Assembly: GCA_038040485.1 (NCBI GenBank)
Contig: JBBPIE010000029.1
Coordinates: 1-64,000 of the forward strand
Length of the DNA: 64,000 bases
Source of the DNA: Onstottus_B arcticum
GTDB lineage: Bacteria; Acidobacteriota; Blastocatellia; UBA7656
Direction: 5' to 3'
Made by a program: the position numbers and the translations under genes. Below the pieces are notes generated by a model. That model did not search any database. It was not told where the DNA came from and worked only from the letters and a program-made list of their open reading frames with translations. Of the stretch, positions 53,869-62,276 are shown in pieces. The stretch's first letter is position 1. Each line of letters starts with the position of its first letter.

Positions 53869-54960
53869 ATGTTGAAACGCTTCTATCTGATATCGGCGTT
53901 GGTAGCCGCGCTCGGCGCGGGGGTTGCTGCCGCGACCGTCGCGGATCAGAAGGACAAGCAAAAGGAGAAGGCCGCCAATGCCGACTCACAGAAGAAGAAG
54001 GAGCTTGAGAAGGAGAAGGGGTTGCTCACCCCGAGCTCTGAGTCACGCGCCTTCTTCGCAATGCCCTTCGGCGAGGGAAGCTACCTCGGCGTTTTCCTCG
54101 AAGAAGTGACTACGGAACGCGTCAAGGATCTCGGACTGAGCGAAGAGCGTGGCGCGATCGTGATGAAAGTGGTAGAAGGCGGTCCGGCGGACAAAGCAGG
54201 TTTGAAAGAAAACGATGTGGTGGTCAGCTTCAACGGGCGCCGAGTGGACAGCGTTCGCGAGCTGCAGCGTCTGTTGAGCGAGACGCCGGCTGAGCGCGCC
54301 ATCTCGATCGAGGTCATTCGAGGCGGCAGCCACCAGACGCTCAATGCAACTTTGAGCAAGCGGTCCCAGGAGTTTCACCTGCTGCGCCCGGAGTTGGCGG
54401 ACAAGGAAGCGATGAGGCGCGCGGAAGAAAAGATCAAGCGCTCATATGAATCGCTCAAGAGCGATCAGGACAGGGAAGCGATGAGGCACGCGGAAGAAGA
54501 GTTCAAACGGTCGTTCGAATCATTCAAGACCGATCAGGAAAGGTTGCGGGCGTTCCCACCGGACTTCGGCAACTTCGCCTTTGTAGCGCCGGGACAGTAC
54601 AGCTTTTTCGGCGGCTCGCGTCTAGGTGTCAGCGTGGAATCGCTTACAGATCAGCTAGCTGAGTTTTTCGGAGTCAAGGACGGACACGGAGTGTTGGTTT
54701 CGCAGGTCACTGAAAACAGTCCTGCGGCCAAGGCCGGGCTGAAGGCTGGAGACGTCATCATCGCAATTGATAATGAGAGAATCGACGGCGTAAACGCTTT
54801 GGTTAAGGCAGTCTCCAAGAAGGAAGTGGGTCCGATCGCGGTCAAAATCCTGCGTAACCGCGTCGAACAGACCGTCAACGTGACCATCGAGAAGCGCGAG
54901 GAACTCCCCTCGCCTCGCCGTCGCGCCAGCGTCGCCGCTAGCGCAGTTAGTTCGATTTGA
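53869..54960 (+). CDS. secreted double-PDZ protein
   Basis: 363 residues. A signal peptide (about 4-24) precedes a Lys-rich linker (DQKDKQKEKAANADSQKKKE), a first PDZ (about 65-165, YLGVFLEEVTTERVKDLG, then GGPADKAGLKENDVVVSFNG), and a charged helical linker with a near-duplicate block (EAMRRAEEKIKRSYESLKSD / EAMRHAEEEFKRSFESFKTD, about 172-220). A second PDZ (about 250-340) has ENSPAAKAGLKAGDVIIAID. There is no trypsin-like protease domain, so it is not a DegP homologue; it probably binds C-termini of envelope proteins. GGAGG is upstream of the ATG. A strong terminator follows. Confidence 0.9.
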   Translation: MLKRFYLISALVAALGAGVAAATVADQKDKQKEKAANADSQKKKELEKEKGLLTPSSESRAFFAMPFGEGSYLGVFLEEVTTERVKDLGLSEERGAIVMKVVEGGPADKAGLKENDVVVSFNGRRVDSVRELQRLLSETPAERAISIEVIRGGSHQTLNATLSKRSQEFHLLRPELADKEAMRRAEEKIKRSYESLKSDQDREAMRHAEEEFKRSFESFKTDQERLRAFPPDFGNFAFVAPGQYSFFGGSRLGVSVESLTDQLAEFFGVKDGHGVLVSQVTENSPAAKAGLKAGDVIIAIDNERIDGVNALVKAVSKKEVGPIAVKILRNRVEQTVNVTIEKREELPSPRRRASVAASAVSSI

Positions 54961-54987
54961 TCGAGGCATACCGCATTGCAACGAGCG

Positions 54988-55020
54988 AAAGAGGAGGCGT
55001 AACGCACGCCTCCTCTTTTT
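54988..55020 (+). terminator. rho-independent terminator after the PDZ gene
   Basis: AAAGAGGAGGCGT, loop AACGC, ACGCCTCCTCTTTTT: a perfect 11-13 bp stem followed by a T-run, 28 bases after the PDZ stop. It is one of only two textbook intrinsic terminators I could see in the window. Confidence 0.9.
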
Positions 55021-55100
55021 GATTCTTGAGGTCTCGCGAGACAAGCAGACTCGTCCTTCGGGCGGTCCCTAGCCGTGCTATCATCCCCTCCTTAGACCAT

Positions 55101-55910
55101 ATGAGCAACGAAAGAGAACTGGCCTTCCGCTACGATTTGTTCATTACCCCAGATTGGCGAGATCGCTTTGACACTCTTGTGAACGAGAGCGTCGAGATCC
55201 CGCCTGAGGGCCACGTGCTGGACGTGAACTGCGGGACGGGTGCGCATTCTATCGAGCTGGCGGAGCGGCTGCGCGGTAAAGGCGGAGTCGTCGGCGTCGA
55301 TCCGAGCGCCGAGCGAATCGAATTGGCGCACGCAAAGGCCCTCGCCAAGAGACTTGACAACGTGACGTTCCAGATGGGAATTGCTACCGGGCTACCGTTT
55401 CCCGACCGCGGGTTTGACACGGTGATCGGCGATGCGTCGATGCTCGCTGCGAATGAAATCGAAGACGTGCTGAGTGAGATGGTGCGGCTGGCCGAACCTC
55501 AAGGCCGGGTCGTGCTGAAGCTGGCTACACGCGGAACCTTCGATGAGTTCTTCTCGATCTTTTGGGAAGCGCTGCAGTCGGCCGAACTGATCGACGAAGG
55601 GTGGACGGCGCTCGATCAAGCGATGAACGAGCGCAGAACCATTTCAGACGCCGAGTTGATAACGAAGCAGGCCGGCCTCCGGAAAGTAGTGAGCTTCACG
55701 ACTAAGGAAGAGTTTAGCTTCGAGACCGGTAAAGGCTTTCTTACATCGCCGCTGATCGAGGATGTTTTTCTGGACGACTGGATGGCAATAGTACCCGAGT
55801 CGCGCCGCGCCGAAGTCCGCGAGCGAATCGTCTCGATCATCGAACGCGAGAGACACGAAGCCCCCTTTGAAATCTCAGTCAGAGCGACCGTAGTAACCGG
55901 GATAAAGTAA
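55101..55910 (+). CDS. class I SAM-dependent methyltransferase
   Basis: 269 residues. Motif I VLDVNCGTGAHSIELAERLR (about 39-58) and VGVDPSAERIELAHAKALA (about 64-82) are clear, followed by FQMGIATGLPFPDRGFDTVI (about 90-109). The C-terminal half includes SIFWEALQSAELIDEGWTAL and the helical tail REIVSIIERERHEAPFEIS-like sequence. Substrate not known. It starts 80 bases after a strong terminator and so has its own promoter. The ATG used has no strong Shine-Dalgarno; an upstream TTG in frame would start within the terminator region. Confidence 0.85.
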   Translation: MSNERELAFRYDLFITPDWRDRFDTLVNESVEIPPEGHVLDVNCGTGAHSIELAERLRGKGGVVGVDPSAERIELAHAKALAKRLDNVTFQMGIATGLPFPDRGFDTVIGDASMLAANEIEDVLSEMVRLAEPQGRVVLKLATRGTFDEFFSIFWEALQSAELIDEGWTALDQAMNERRTISDAELITKQAGLRKVVSFTTKEEFSFETGKGFLTSPLIEDVFLDDWMAIVPESRRAEVRERIVSIIERERHEAPFEISVRATVVTGIK

Positions 55911-55930
55911 GAACGGCGGAAGCGCTAAGA

Positions 55931-56368
55931 TTAAACGAACGGGATTTTCCCGGACTTTGCCATGTACACCGTGTACCCTATCTGGGCGATCAACGCGATG
56001 ACCCCGATGATCAACCCAGCAGTGGCCGAGCCTCGTCCGTCTTCAACAAAGTTCCGCTTAAGCGTACGAAGGGCAAGCGCACTCAACACGATGGCGGAGA
56101 TGCACATGATGAAACCGATCAACGGGCAGAAGAAGCTTGCGAGGGCGAGTATCAACGAATTGTTGGCACGTTGTTGAGCCTGGTCGATTTGGCTGTAATG
56201 ATCTTCGGCGTCGGTAGCCTTGCGCCTCGCGCCTTTCTTTTTCGGGGGAAGGGGTGGAGGCGTTTCTGAGAACACAGTGCCAACCTGGGTTCCGCAGCTT
56301 CCGCAGACGGCCACACCGATGCTGAGCGACATTCCGCATTCGTGACACACCTTCTTGATGGATGACAT
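55931..56368 (-). CDS. zinc-ribbon DUF4190 membrane protein
   Basis: 145 residues. An N-terminal zinc ribbon (KKVCHECGMSLSIGVAVCGS, CxxC twice) is followed by a Pro/Lys linker (PPPLPPKKKGARRKA). A two-helix DUF4190-like membrane unit spans about 70-140: NNSLILALASFFCPLIGFIM, ISAIVLSALALRTLKRN and SATAGLIIGVIALIAQIGYT. Such proteins are common and uncharacterised. It converges with the methyltransferase gene 20 bases away. Upstream lies the hairpin-rich gene-free region that ends at ftsY. Confidence 0.78.
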   Translation of the reverse strand: MSSIKKVCHECGMSLSIGVAVCGSCGTQVGTVFSETPPPLPPKKKGARRKATDAEDHYSQIDQAQQRANNSLILALASFFCPLIGFIMCISAIVLSALALRTLKRNFVEDGRGSATAGLIIGVIALIAQIGYTVYMAKSGKIPFV

Positions 56369-56639
56369 AGGTTTCCCGCTCGAGGGGTTGCTCCCGGCGG
56401 CACGACTTGTAGCACAATTGAATGGCGGCGTTCAAGCGTTACACGCAAGAACGGCCAAACCAGGCATCCAAGGAGCGTTTGAGCCTGTCCCAGAAGCGAT
56501 CGGTGCTCGCCGTCCGTTGATTGATCTCTTGTTCTCCGGCGATTGTTGAAGCGGCGTCTCCTCATTCGCACAGACACCCGCGCGGTTTTGACGTATTTGA
56601 TGCTTGCACTGAACAAGGCCGATGTGATAAAAATATGTC

Positions 56640-56735
56640 ACTGAAAGCAGTAATTGAGGTGCCTCCTCAATTCTGAAGTGAGCGGAATGGTAGAGGACGA
56701 GACGCTGGATGTGCAGTGCTCGTCCTCATTTTTTT
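56640..56735 (+). ncRNA. candidate small RNA ending in an intrinsic terminator
   Basis: AATTGAGG-TGCCT-CCTCAATT (56652-56672) forms a perfect hairpin. GAGGACGAG/CTCGTCCTC (56693-56727) forms another, followed by seven Ts (56729-56735), an intrinsic terminator for a plus-strand transcript. There is no plus-strand gene upstream (the nearest neighbour is a minus-strand gene). TTGCAC near 56613 and TAAAAAT near 56631 could be a promoter, spacing about 18. A transcript of roughly 95 bases is inferred. Family unknown. Confidence 0.45.
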
Positions 56736-56752
56736 GGCACTTCCCCCTCTTC

Positions 56753-56813
56753 CCGACAGCTTAGGAACAAGCGATTGGTTATGGTCATCGCTGTCGGAAC
56801 GGGTTGCGCCCGT
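56753..56813. other. paired hairpins in the gene-free region
   Basis: CCGACAGC (56753-56760) pairs with GCTGTCGG (56790-56797). A second short stem, ACGGG/CCCGT (56799-56813), follows directly. It lies between the candidate small RNA and the GEMM-like element. Whether it is part of a longer RNA is not clear from sequence alone. Confidence 0.35.
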
Positions 56814-56929
56814 ATAGCAGGTTGTTCGAAATGGTTTGTTGACCGGCCTAGAGCCGTCGTGTAATATCCGAACACGCTGAGGGCTTACTGCGACGTTGGT
56901 GATTGACTTGCCAATTTTTTACCAACGCT

Positions 56930-57070
56930 AACGCAACGGGGGCCGGAAATAGCACTGGAGGGCGCAACGCCCCACACCGATGGGGATGCAAAGCCCAGTG
57001 CCGAGGTCACCCACCTGTTTCAGAACAGGTTCAAAGTTGGTGAGGCACACGGCGAAGCGGTTGCCCTCAT
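56930..57070 (+). ncRNA. structured RNA candidate resembling a GEMM (c-di-GMP-I) riboswitch
   Basis: GCAAC at 56932-56936 could pair with GTTGC at 57060-57064, enclosing two hairpin domains. Domain 1 has GCACTGG (56952-56958) against CCAGTGC (56995-57001), with GGGC...CCCC-loop-GGGG-ATGCAAA-GCCC inside. Domain 2 has ACCTGTT/AACAGGT (57013-57030) within TCACC/GGTGA. GEMM-I RNAs have a GGGCAAA...GGGACGCAAAGCC core and end in GGUUGCC; here GGGCGCAAC, GGATGCAAAGCC and GGTTGCC are similar, not identical. A competing hairpin GGGCG-CAA-CGCCC exists. The downstream gene is ftsY, 170 bases away. Confidence 0.4.
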
Positions 57071-57238
57071 GCACTCATTCCGATTCCAGGCGCTCACTCC
57101 TTTACACTAGTCTTCATTCGTTGACGATGTTTTTGACCGGGTGTTAGTCTCTTGAGCTAATGACGGACACGCGCGGCTCGCCGAAGTGCGCGCATTTGCA
57201 ACTCAGCCGGCCAACTGTTCAACGGAGCTCAACCAACA

Positions 57239-58294
57239 ATGGCATTGTTTTGGAAACGTAAGAAAGAACCTGAATTCATATCGCTCGGACTCAACCGCGA
57301 AGCTACCGCGGAAGAAAAAGAGATAGCCCTCCGAAGAGACGAGGGCCCCGAGCCCGAGTTTCTAGAAAAATTCAAAGAAGCCGTAGCGTCGACACGCGAA
57401 AGTCTCTCCGAAACAATCGAATCGGTAATAGCCGGAAAACGGGAGATCGATGCGGAGGTGCTCGATCAGCTCGAGGAGGCGTTGATAGGCGCGGACATTG
57501 GCGCCCAAACCAGCCTTGATATCATCGAAAAGGCGCGGCAGGAGATCAATCGAAACCAGCTCAACGACATCACCGAGTTGAAACGCCTGATCAAGGCGGA
57601 ACTGAGGGCGATACTCGACGGAGCCCAGCGGAATCGTGCGCTCGGAACGGTGGCTTCGGAAACTGAAGTGCCCCTCGACATCAAGCCTTACATGATCATG
57701 GTTGTCGGCGTAAACGGCGTAGGCAAAACCACGACGATCGGCAAGCTTGCGCATCGCATAAAGAGCGAAGGGAACGAAGTGCTGATCTGCGCGGCGGACA
57801 CGTTCCGAGCGGCTGCAAATGATCAGCTTGCGATCTGGGCAGAGCGCTCCGGCGTGCCGCTTGTTCAGCAGAAGCCCGGCACCGATCCTTCAGCCGTGGT
57901 GTTCGATTCGATTGGCGCTGCGCGCGCCCGCAATTCCGATGTCCTGATCATAGATACCGCGGGCCGCTTGCACACGAAAACGAATCTCATGCAGGAGCTC
58001 GAGAAGATGCGGCGGATTGCGGGCCGCGAAGTCGAGGGAGCGCCTCACGAAGTGCTGCTGATCATTGACGCGGTGACGGGTCAGAACGGACTTGAACAGG
58101 CCCGCCAATTTACTCGCGCCGTGCCGGTGACGGGGCTTGTGCTGACGAAACTGGATGGAACGGCGAAGGGCGGAATCGTGGTCGCGATAGCGAAGGAGCT
58201 TGGGATACCGATCCGCTACGTCGGCGTAGGCGAGCAGATGAACGACCTGATCGAGTTCTCAGCGGAGGCTTACATCAACGGTTTGTTCGATTGA
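57239..58294 (+). CDS. ftsY: signal recognition particle receptor FtsY
   Basis: 351 residues. GTPase that docks SRP-ribosome complexes at the inner membrane for co-translational insertion. It has an N domain (about 40-140, with REIDAEVLDQLEEALIGADI) and a G domain with P-loop GVNGVGKT (157-164), DTFRAAANDQL (187-197), DTAGRL (239-244) and TKLDGTAKGG (303-312). The N-terminal acidic A domain is short, as in many bacteria. A promoter-like TTGACG...TAGTCT lies near 57121-57150. The preceding 600 bases hold no gene. No ffh is adjacent. Confidence 0.97.
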   Translation: MALFWKRKKEPEFISLGLNREATAEEKEIALRRDEGPEPEFLEKFKEAVASTRESLSETIESVIAGKREIDAEVLDQLEEALIGADIGAQTSLDIIEKARQEINRNQLNDITELKRLIKAELRAILDGAQRNRALGTVASETEVPLDIKPYMIMVVGVNGVGKTTTIGKLAHRIKSEGNEVLICAADTFRAAANDQLAIWAERSGVPLVQQKPGTDPSAVVFDSIGAARARNSDVLIIDTAGRLHTKTNLMQELEKMRRIAGREVEGAPHEVLLIIDAVTGQNGLEQARQFTRAVPVTGLVLTKLDGTAKGGIVVAIAKELGIPIRYVGVGEQMNDLIEFSAEAYINGLFD

Positions 58295-58366
58295 ATTGGA
58301 TCCGCGCGCTATACAGGGATGCCCTTGCGCGTTTGCCTCCCCCAGGCTTAAGAGCAGCAGGCCGGT

Positions 58367-59059
58367 CTATTTCCTCCCGCTGCGCAACTCCCTCAGTTTC
58401 CGCTCGCCGAGTGGCGCGTCCGTGCGAGGGTCGATTTTGAAGCTGGCTTTCATCTCTTCCCAGAACCTTGGGTCGTACCGGAGGTTAATGAGCGCGATGA
58501 CAATCATCGCCAGAAGCGCGCCTATCCCCGCCATGATCATGTCTTTTTGCGCGTCCCACACGTCACCCTGCGATCCAAGGAATGCCAGGCCTGCCGCCGG
58601 ATCCACGTTTGCCGCGGCTATCCACTCGATGATTTCGTAGGCAGCGGAAAACGCCAGCGTCACGTCGAACGGAAGGTAATAGCCCCAAAAGCCCTTCACC
58701 TGAGTTACGCGTAGAAAGACCTCTCGAATCGGATACGCGAGCAAGAACCCAAACGAGAAATGCACCAACCGGTCGTACATATTGCGGCTCGCACCAAGCC
58801 AATTCTGCAGCGTGTAGCCGAAAGGAACTTCAGCGTAAGTGTAGTGCGAGCCGATCACGTGAAAGACCATGAACAGCGTTATGAGCGTGTACGAAACGTC
58901 CGACAGTCTGAAATATCTGCCGGTGAGGACGATTATCGGCACGAAGATGAAGACCAGATAGTTTTCGAGCAGCCAATCATGACGATAAGAAGGATTGATT
59001 GCGGCCCAGATCCAGACCGCAACGAAAACCAGGAGAAGCGCCTTGAGATATCGAGTCAT
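58367..59059 (-). CDS. DUF2238 (YjdF-type) membrane protein
   Basis: 230 residues with six predicted membrane helices: YLKALLLVFVAVWIWAAINP, LVFIFVPIIVLTGRYF, YTLITLFMVFHVIGSHYTYA and later VTLAFSAAYEIIEWI, MIMAGIGALLAMIVIALI. The signature NMYDRLVHFSFGFLLAYPIR and GDVWDAQKDMIMA fit the DUF2238/YjdF family, of unknown function. The start is at the ATG before TRYLK, with GAGGG six bases upstream. It is transcribed away from the P450 gene stop, 70 bases from it, so they may share a transcript. It ends 73 bases after ftsY on the opposite strand. Confidence 0.88.
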   Translation of the reverse strand: MTRYLKALLLVFVAVWIWAAINPSYRHDWLLENYLVFIFVPIIVLTGRYFRLSDVSYTLITLFMVFHVIGSHYTYAEVPFGYTLQNWLGASRNMYDRLVHFSFGFLLAYPIREVFLRVTQVKGFWGYYLPFDVTLAFSAAYEIIEWIAAANVDPAAGLAFLGSQGDVWDAQKDMIMAGIGALLAMIVIALINLRYDPRFWEEMKASFKIDPRTDAPLGERKLRELRSGRK

Positions 59060-59128
59060 CAGATACCCTCGTCTGAAGCTGACTTGCCTCTCAGCCGGGT
59101 GATGGATCGCCGGCTGGATGCTCACCAA

Positions 59129-60523
59129 TCAAGCAGATATCGCGGCAGTCTCGACGTTAGAACTCTTCGCGTCAAAGGTCTGTTCCCGTGCCTCAACAAT
59201 CATTCGCATGCCGTATTTCGGCCGCAGCGTTATCATCGGCTTGGTTTCGACCCGATGTCCCGGAGCCAGTCGCATCTTCCATTGCTGAGCGATCGTTGCG
59301 ATCAACAGCACGCCTTCCATCCATGCGAACTGCTCACCTATGCAGACGCGAGGACCGCCGCCGAACGGAAAGTAGGCGAACTTTGGACGCGTTTCTCGCG
59401 CCTCCGCTGTCCAACGCTCTGGGTCGAACTTGAAAGGCTCGGCATAGAATCGCGAGTCGTGATGCATCACCCACTGGCTCATCAGGACGATTGACCCGGA
59501 AGGGATAACATACTCGCCGACCTGATAGTCGTTAAGCACTCGCCGGCCCAGTGTCCATGCCGGTGGATAGAGTCGCATCGATTCGGCTAAAACCATCTCG
59601 GTGTAGCTCAGTCGTGTAACGTCGTCTGCAGTTGGCAGCCTCCCCGGCAGCTCGGCGTCTAATTCCTCGTGCAGCTTCGCCTCAACCTCGGGATGTTGGG
59701 AGAGCAAGTACCACGTCCAAGTGAGCGCGTTCGCTGTGGTCTCGTGGCCGGCCACAAACAGCGTCATCGCCTCATCTCGCAGTTGCGCGTCGGTCATGCC
59801 GGTGCCGTCGCCCTCTTCGTCCTGAGCCAGCAACAGCATCGACAGGAGATCGCCGCGATCCTCGCCGCTCGCGCGCCGCTCGTTGATGATTCGGTACATA
59901 GTCGAATCAAGTCGTTGCTTTGCTCTCAGCCAGCGAATGTTGCTAGGCAGCGGGAGCTTCTCGAGCAGCCCCGCGAACGGCGATGTTATCCTCTCGAACA
60001 ACTGCATGACGTCTGTAAGCGCCTTGCCGATCTGGCCGGCCTCCGCTTCAACGTCGGCGTCGAAAAGCGTCTTGCCGACGATCGCCAGAGTCAGACGCAT
60101 CATCTCTTGAGAGATGTCCACCGTTTCCCCCGAGGTCCACCTGCTTCGCGTTTGAGCGCCATAGCCGGTCATCACTGCCGCATAAGCATTGATTCTCTGT
60201 CTATGAAACGCCGGCTGCGCGAGCCTTCGCTGGCGGCGATGAAACTCGCCCTCACTGGTTAGCAGGCCTTCTCCCAGGAATTTCTTGGCCATCTCGAGGC
60301 CCCGGCTCTTTACGAAGTTGCGATTGTTGGTCACCAGCACATCTTTGACGTAATCAGGGTGATTGAGAAGATAGATGTCTTGCGGACCGAACTTGAAATG
60401 GACGACGTCGCCGAATTCGATTGCGGAATCGAGCAGGAACTTCAGCGGGTCCCGCCTGAACATTGTCAGATGACCGAGAAACGGTTTTCCCTTGGGGCTT
60501 GGAGGACGAGTGACTGAGGTCAT
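59129..60523 (-). CDS. cytochrome P450
   Basis: 464 residues. Haem-ligand Cys394 in FGGGPRVCIGEQFA, the I-helix oxygen-activation motif AGHETTA (near 275), ExxR in ESMRLYPP, and PERW in FKFDPERWT are all present. The sequence resembles the CYP102/CYP4-like bacterial group with N-terminal PPSPKGKPFLGHLTMF and no membrane anchor, so it is a soluble monooxygenase needing separate redox partners, none of which is next to it. Substrate is unknown. GGAG lies ahead of the chosen ATG. It is part of a same-strand run with the MFS transporter gene upstream. Confidence 0.95.
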   Translation of the reverse strand: MTSVTRPPSPKGKPFLGHLTMFRRDPLKFLLDSAIEFGDVVHFKFGPQDIYLLNHPDYVKDVLVTNNRNFVKSRGLEMAKKFLGEGLLTSEGEFHRRQRRLAQPAFHRQRINAYAAVMTGYGAQTRSRWTSGETVDISQEMMRLTLAIVGKTLFDADVEAEAGQIGKALTDVMQLFERITSPFAGLLEKLPLPSNIRWLRAKQRLDSTMYRIINERRASGEDRGDLLSMLLLAQDEEGDGTGMTDAQLRDEAMTLFVAGHETTANALTWTWYLLSQHPEVEAKLHEELDAELPGRLPTADDVTRLSYTEMVLAESMRLYPPAWTLGRRVLNDYQVGEYVIPSGSIVLMSQWVMHHDSRFYAEPFKFDPERWTAEARETRPKFAYFPFGGGPRVCIGEQFAWMEGVLLIATIAQQWKMRLAPGHRVETKPMITLRPKYGMRMIVEAREQTFDAKSSNVETAAISA

Positions 60524-60600
60524 TGAGAGAACTCCTGAGACTTGAGGCCGGTCGCAACCATTATGCACGGCTTCTCACCGGTCACGCCATCGTTCGAACC

Positions 60601-61809
60601 TCAAGAAGCATACCGGCGCTCGACCGTGACGATGAAGACCAACGTTCCAGCCAACCCGATCGCAAACGCGACAAAAAAGGGAATCGCCGGGTCGACCTTC
60701 CAGAGTAGGCCGCCAATCGCAGACGCCGGAGTGATGGCGAGGCTGCGAATCAGATAGTAAAGCCCAACCGTGCGGCCGCGGCGAGCCGGGTCCGAGAGGT
60801 CAACGATCATCGCCTTTCGAGAGGGCTCGCCAAGCTCTCGCAGTCCACCGATCACAAATGCCAGGACCAGCGCGGCGAAGCTGTGCGAAAGCGCGACGGC
60901 CAGCGGAAAGATCGAGAAGCAAAAAAACGTCGCGACGACGAACGGCTTGCGCCCATAGCGATCCGCAAGCCTGGCCGCGGGAACATAGGCTGCGATCGAT
61001 GTGGCCATCTGAATACCGACCAGCACGCCGAACTGCAACGGTGTCACCCCGATAACGCTGGTGGCGTAAAGCACGACGAACACATTGACCATGCCTTCGC
61101 ACGTGCGGATGAAGATATCTGAAACCAGCAGCCGCTTGAGCGCCCGGTGCATGGCGCCGAACTGCGAGATCAGGTTGATCGCCTTCGTTTCTGGCGCGTG
61201 GAGCCGGACATTGTAGAACCGGAGCTGAGCTATGATCGCTATCAACGCGAGCGCGGCTGTGAGCAGAAGCGAAGTGCGCATGCCTCGCATTAACCCAAGC
61301 GTGCCGATCAAGAGACCGCCGATCGCTGGCGAGAACATAACGGGCGCGCGCTTCAGGATGGCTTGAACGGTGAAGCCCATCGTCCGGCGCTCGCGCGGCA
61401 ACCGCTCGGCTATCATCGCGAACATAGCCGGCGAAGCCATGCTCGTCCAGGCCATACCGAACGCAAGCCCAAGGAACATGAACGGCCAGCTCGGGGCGAA
61501 CGCGTAGACGAGGTATCCAGCGACAGCGAGAGCCGCGAATAACACGAGCGCGCGGCGGCTTCCAATGCGATCGGAGACTGAACCGCCCGGATACTGATAC
61601 GTCGCGTCGAGAAAGTCGCGGGTCGCGCCGAATATCCCGATGACCGCCGCGCTCGCGCCCAGCGCCTCGAGGTACTTCGGCAAGAAGCTCTTCCAAAGCT
61701 CTTCCCCGGCGCCAAACAAGAACACTGCGAGCGACATCACGACTACATCGCGCTCGAGGCCAAACGCTTCGCGGATTCCGCGGCCGCGCACATTTTTGTG
61801 ATCGCTCAC
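60601..61809 (-). CDS. MFS transporter
   Basis: 402 residues with about 12 membrane helices and the MFS pattern. The first half has FLFGAGEELWKSFLPKYLEA, then DATYQYPGGSVSDRIGSRRA, whose GGSVSDRIGSRR matches the loop-2 signature G-x-x-x-D-R-x-G-R-R. The second half has LRELGEPSRKAMIVDLSDPA and RRGRTVGLYYLIRSLAI. It is most likely a drug or metabolite exporter of the Bcr/YfcJ kind; substrate unknown. GTG start with AGGTGA upstream. The P450 gene follows 77 bases downstream on the same strand, suggesting a joint role in secondary metabolism, by inference only. Confidence 0.9.
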   Translation of the reverse strand: MSDHKNVRGRGIREAFGLERDVVVMSLAVFLFGAGEELWKSFLPKYLEALGASAAVIGIFGATRDFLDATYQYPGGSVSDRIGSRRALVLFAALAVAGYLVYAFAPSWPFMFLGLAFGMAWTSMASPAMFAMIAERLPRERRTMGFTVQAILKRAPVMFSPAIGGLLIGTLGLMRGMRTSLLLTAALALIAIIAQLRFYNVRLHAPETKAINLISQFGAMHRALKRLLVSDIFIRTCEGMVNVFVVLYATSVIGVTPLQFGVLVGIQMATSIAAYVPAARLADRYGRKPFVVATFFCFSIFPLAVALSHSFAALVLAFVIGGLRELGEPSRKAMIVDLSDPARRGRTVGLYYLIRSLAITPASAIGGLLWKVDPAIPFFVAFAIGLAGTLVFIVTVERRYAS

Positions 61810-62276
61810 GTGCTCACCTGACTGCTTACCGAGTCCGGAAAGTGTACATCAACTTACGCCGTCAACCCGACCGATCCCCGCCGTTCTCGCAAGGGCCGGC
61901 CGATGGGCCCGCGTTTTGCTCATCTCACTTTTGGGGTTCACACCAGGGACACCGTGAATGCAATCGAGGCTAGAGCCACAAGACGCCTTGATTTATGACC
62001 AGACCGGCAAAATGATCGTTACGGTTATGTAACTCGCGGATCGGAACTGCGACCTACGAGGGTGGTTCAAGAATTTGATGAGACAACATTCACCGGAGTG
62101 GCCGAATTCCCAAGACTAAAGTTAGATCGGTTGGTAGTACTATGGTTGTGAGCAGAGCTGAAGAAGAGATCACACCATATGCCCGATATTCTTGTTGGCT
62201 TTATGCTTAAAGAGATTTTCAAAAGGTACGGAACAGACATCAAATAGTGCGCGAGCAATAGCTATTGCTAGGCAAG
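61810..62276. other. gene-free region
   Basis: 467 bases. A minus-strand frame at 62067-62258 has a composition and motif-free sequence that do not support coding. I see no palindrome cluster or terminator. It separates two less G+C-rich genes from the MFS gene. Confidence 0.45.

Noticed and set aside
56930..57070. SRP RNA or tmRNA
   Set aside because: No GGUCAGGUCCGGAAGGAAGC-like tetraloop domain for SRP RNA and no tRNA-like ends for tmRNA, despite the neighbouring ftsY.
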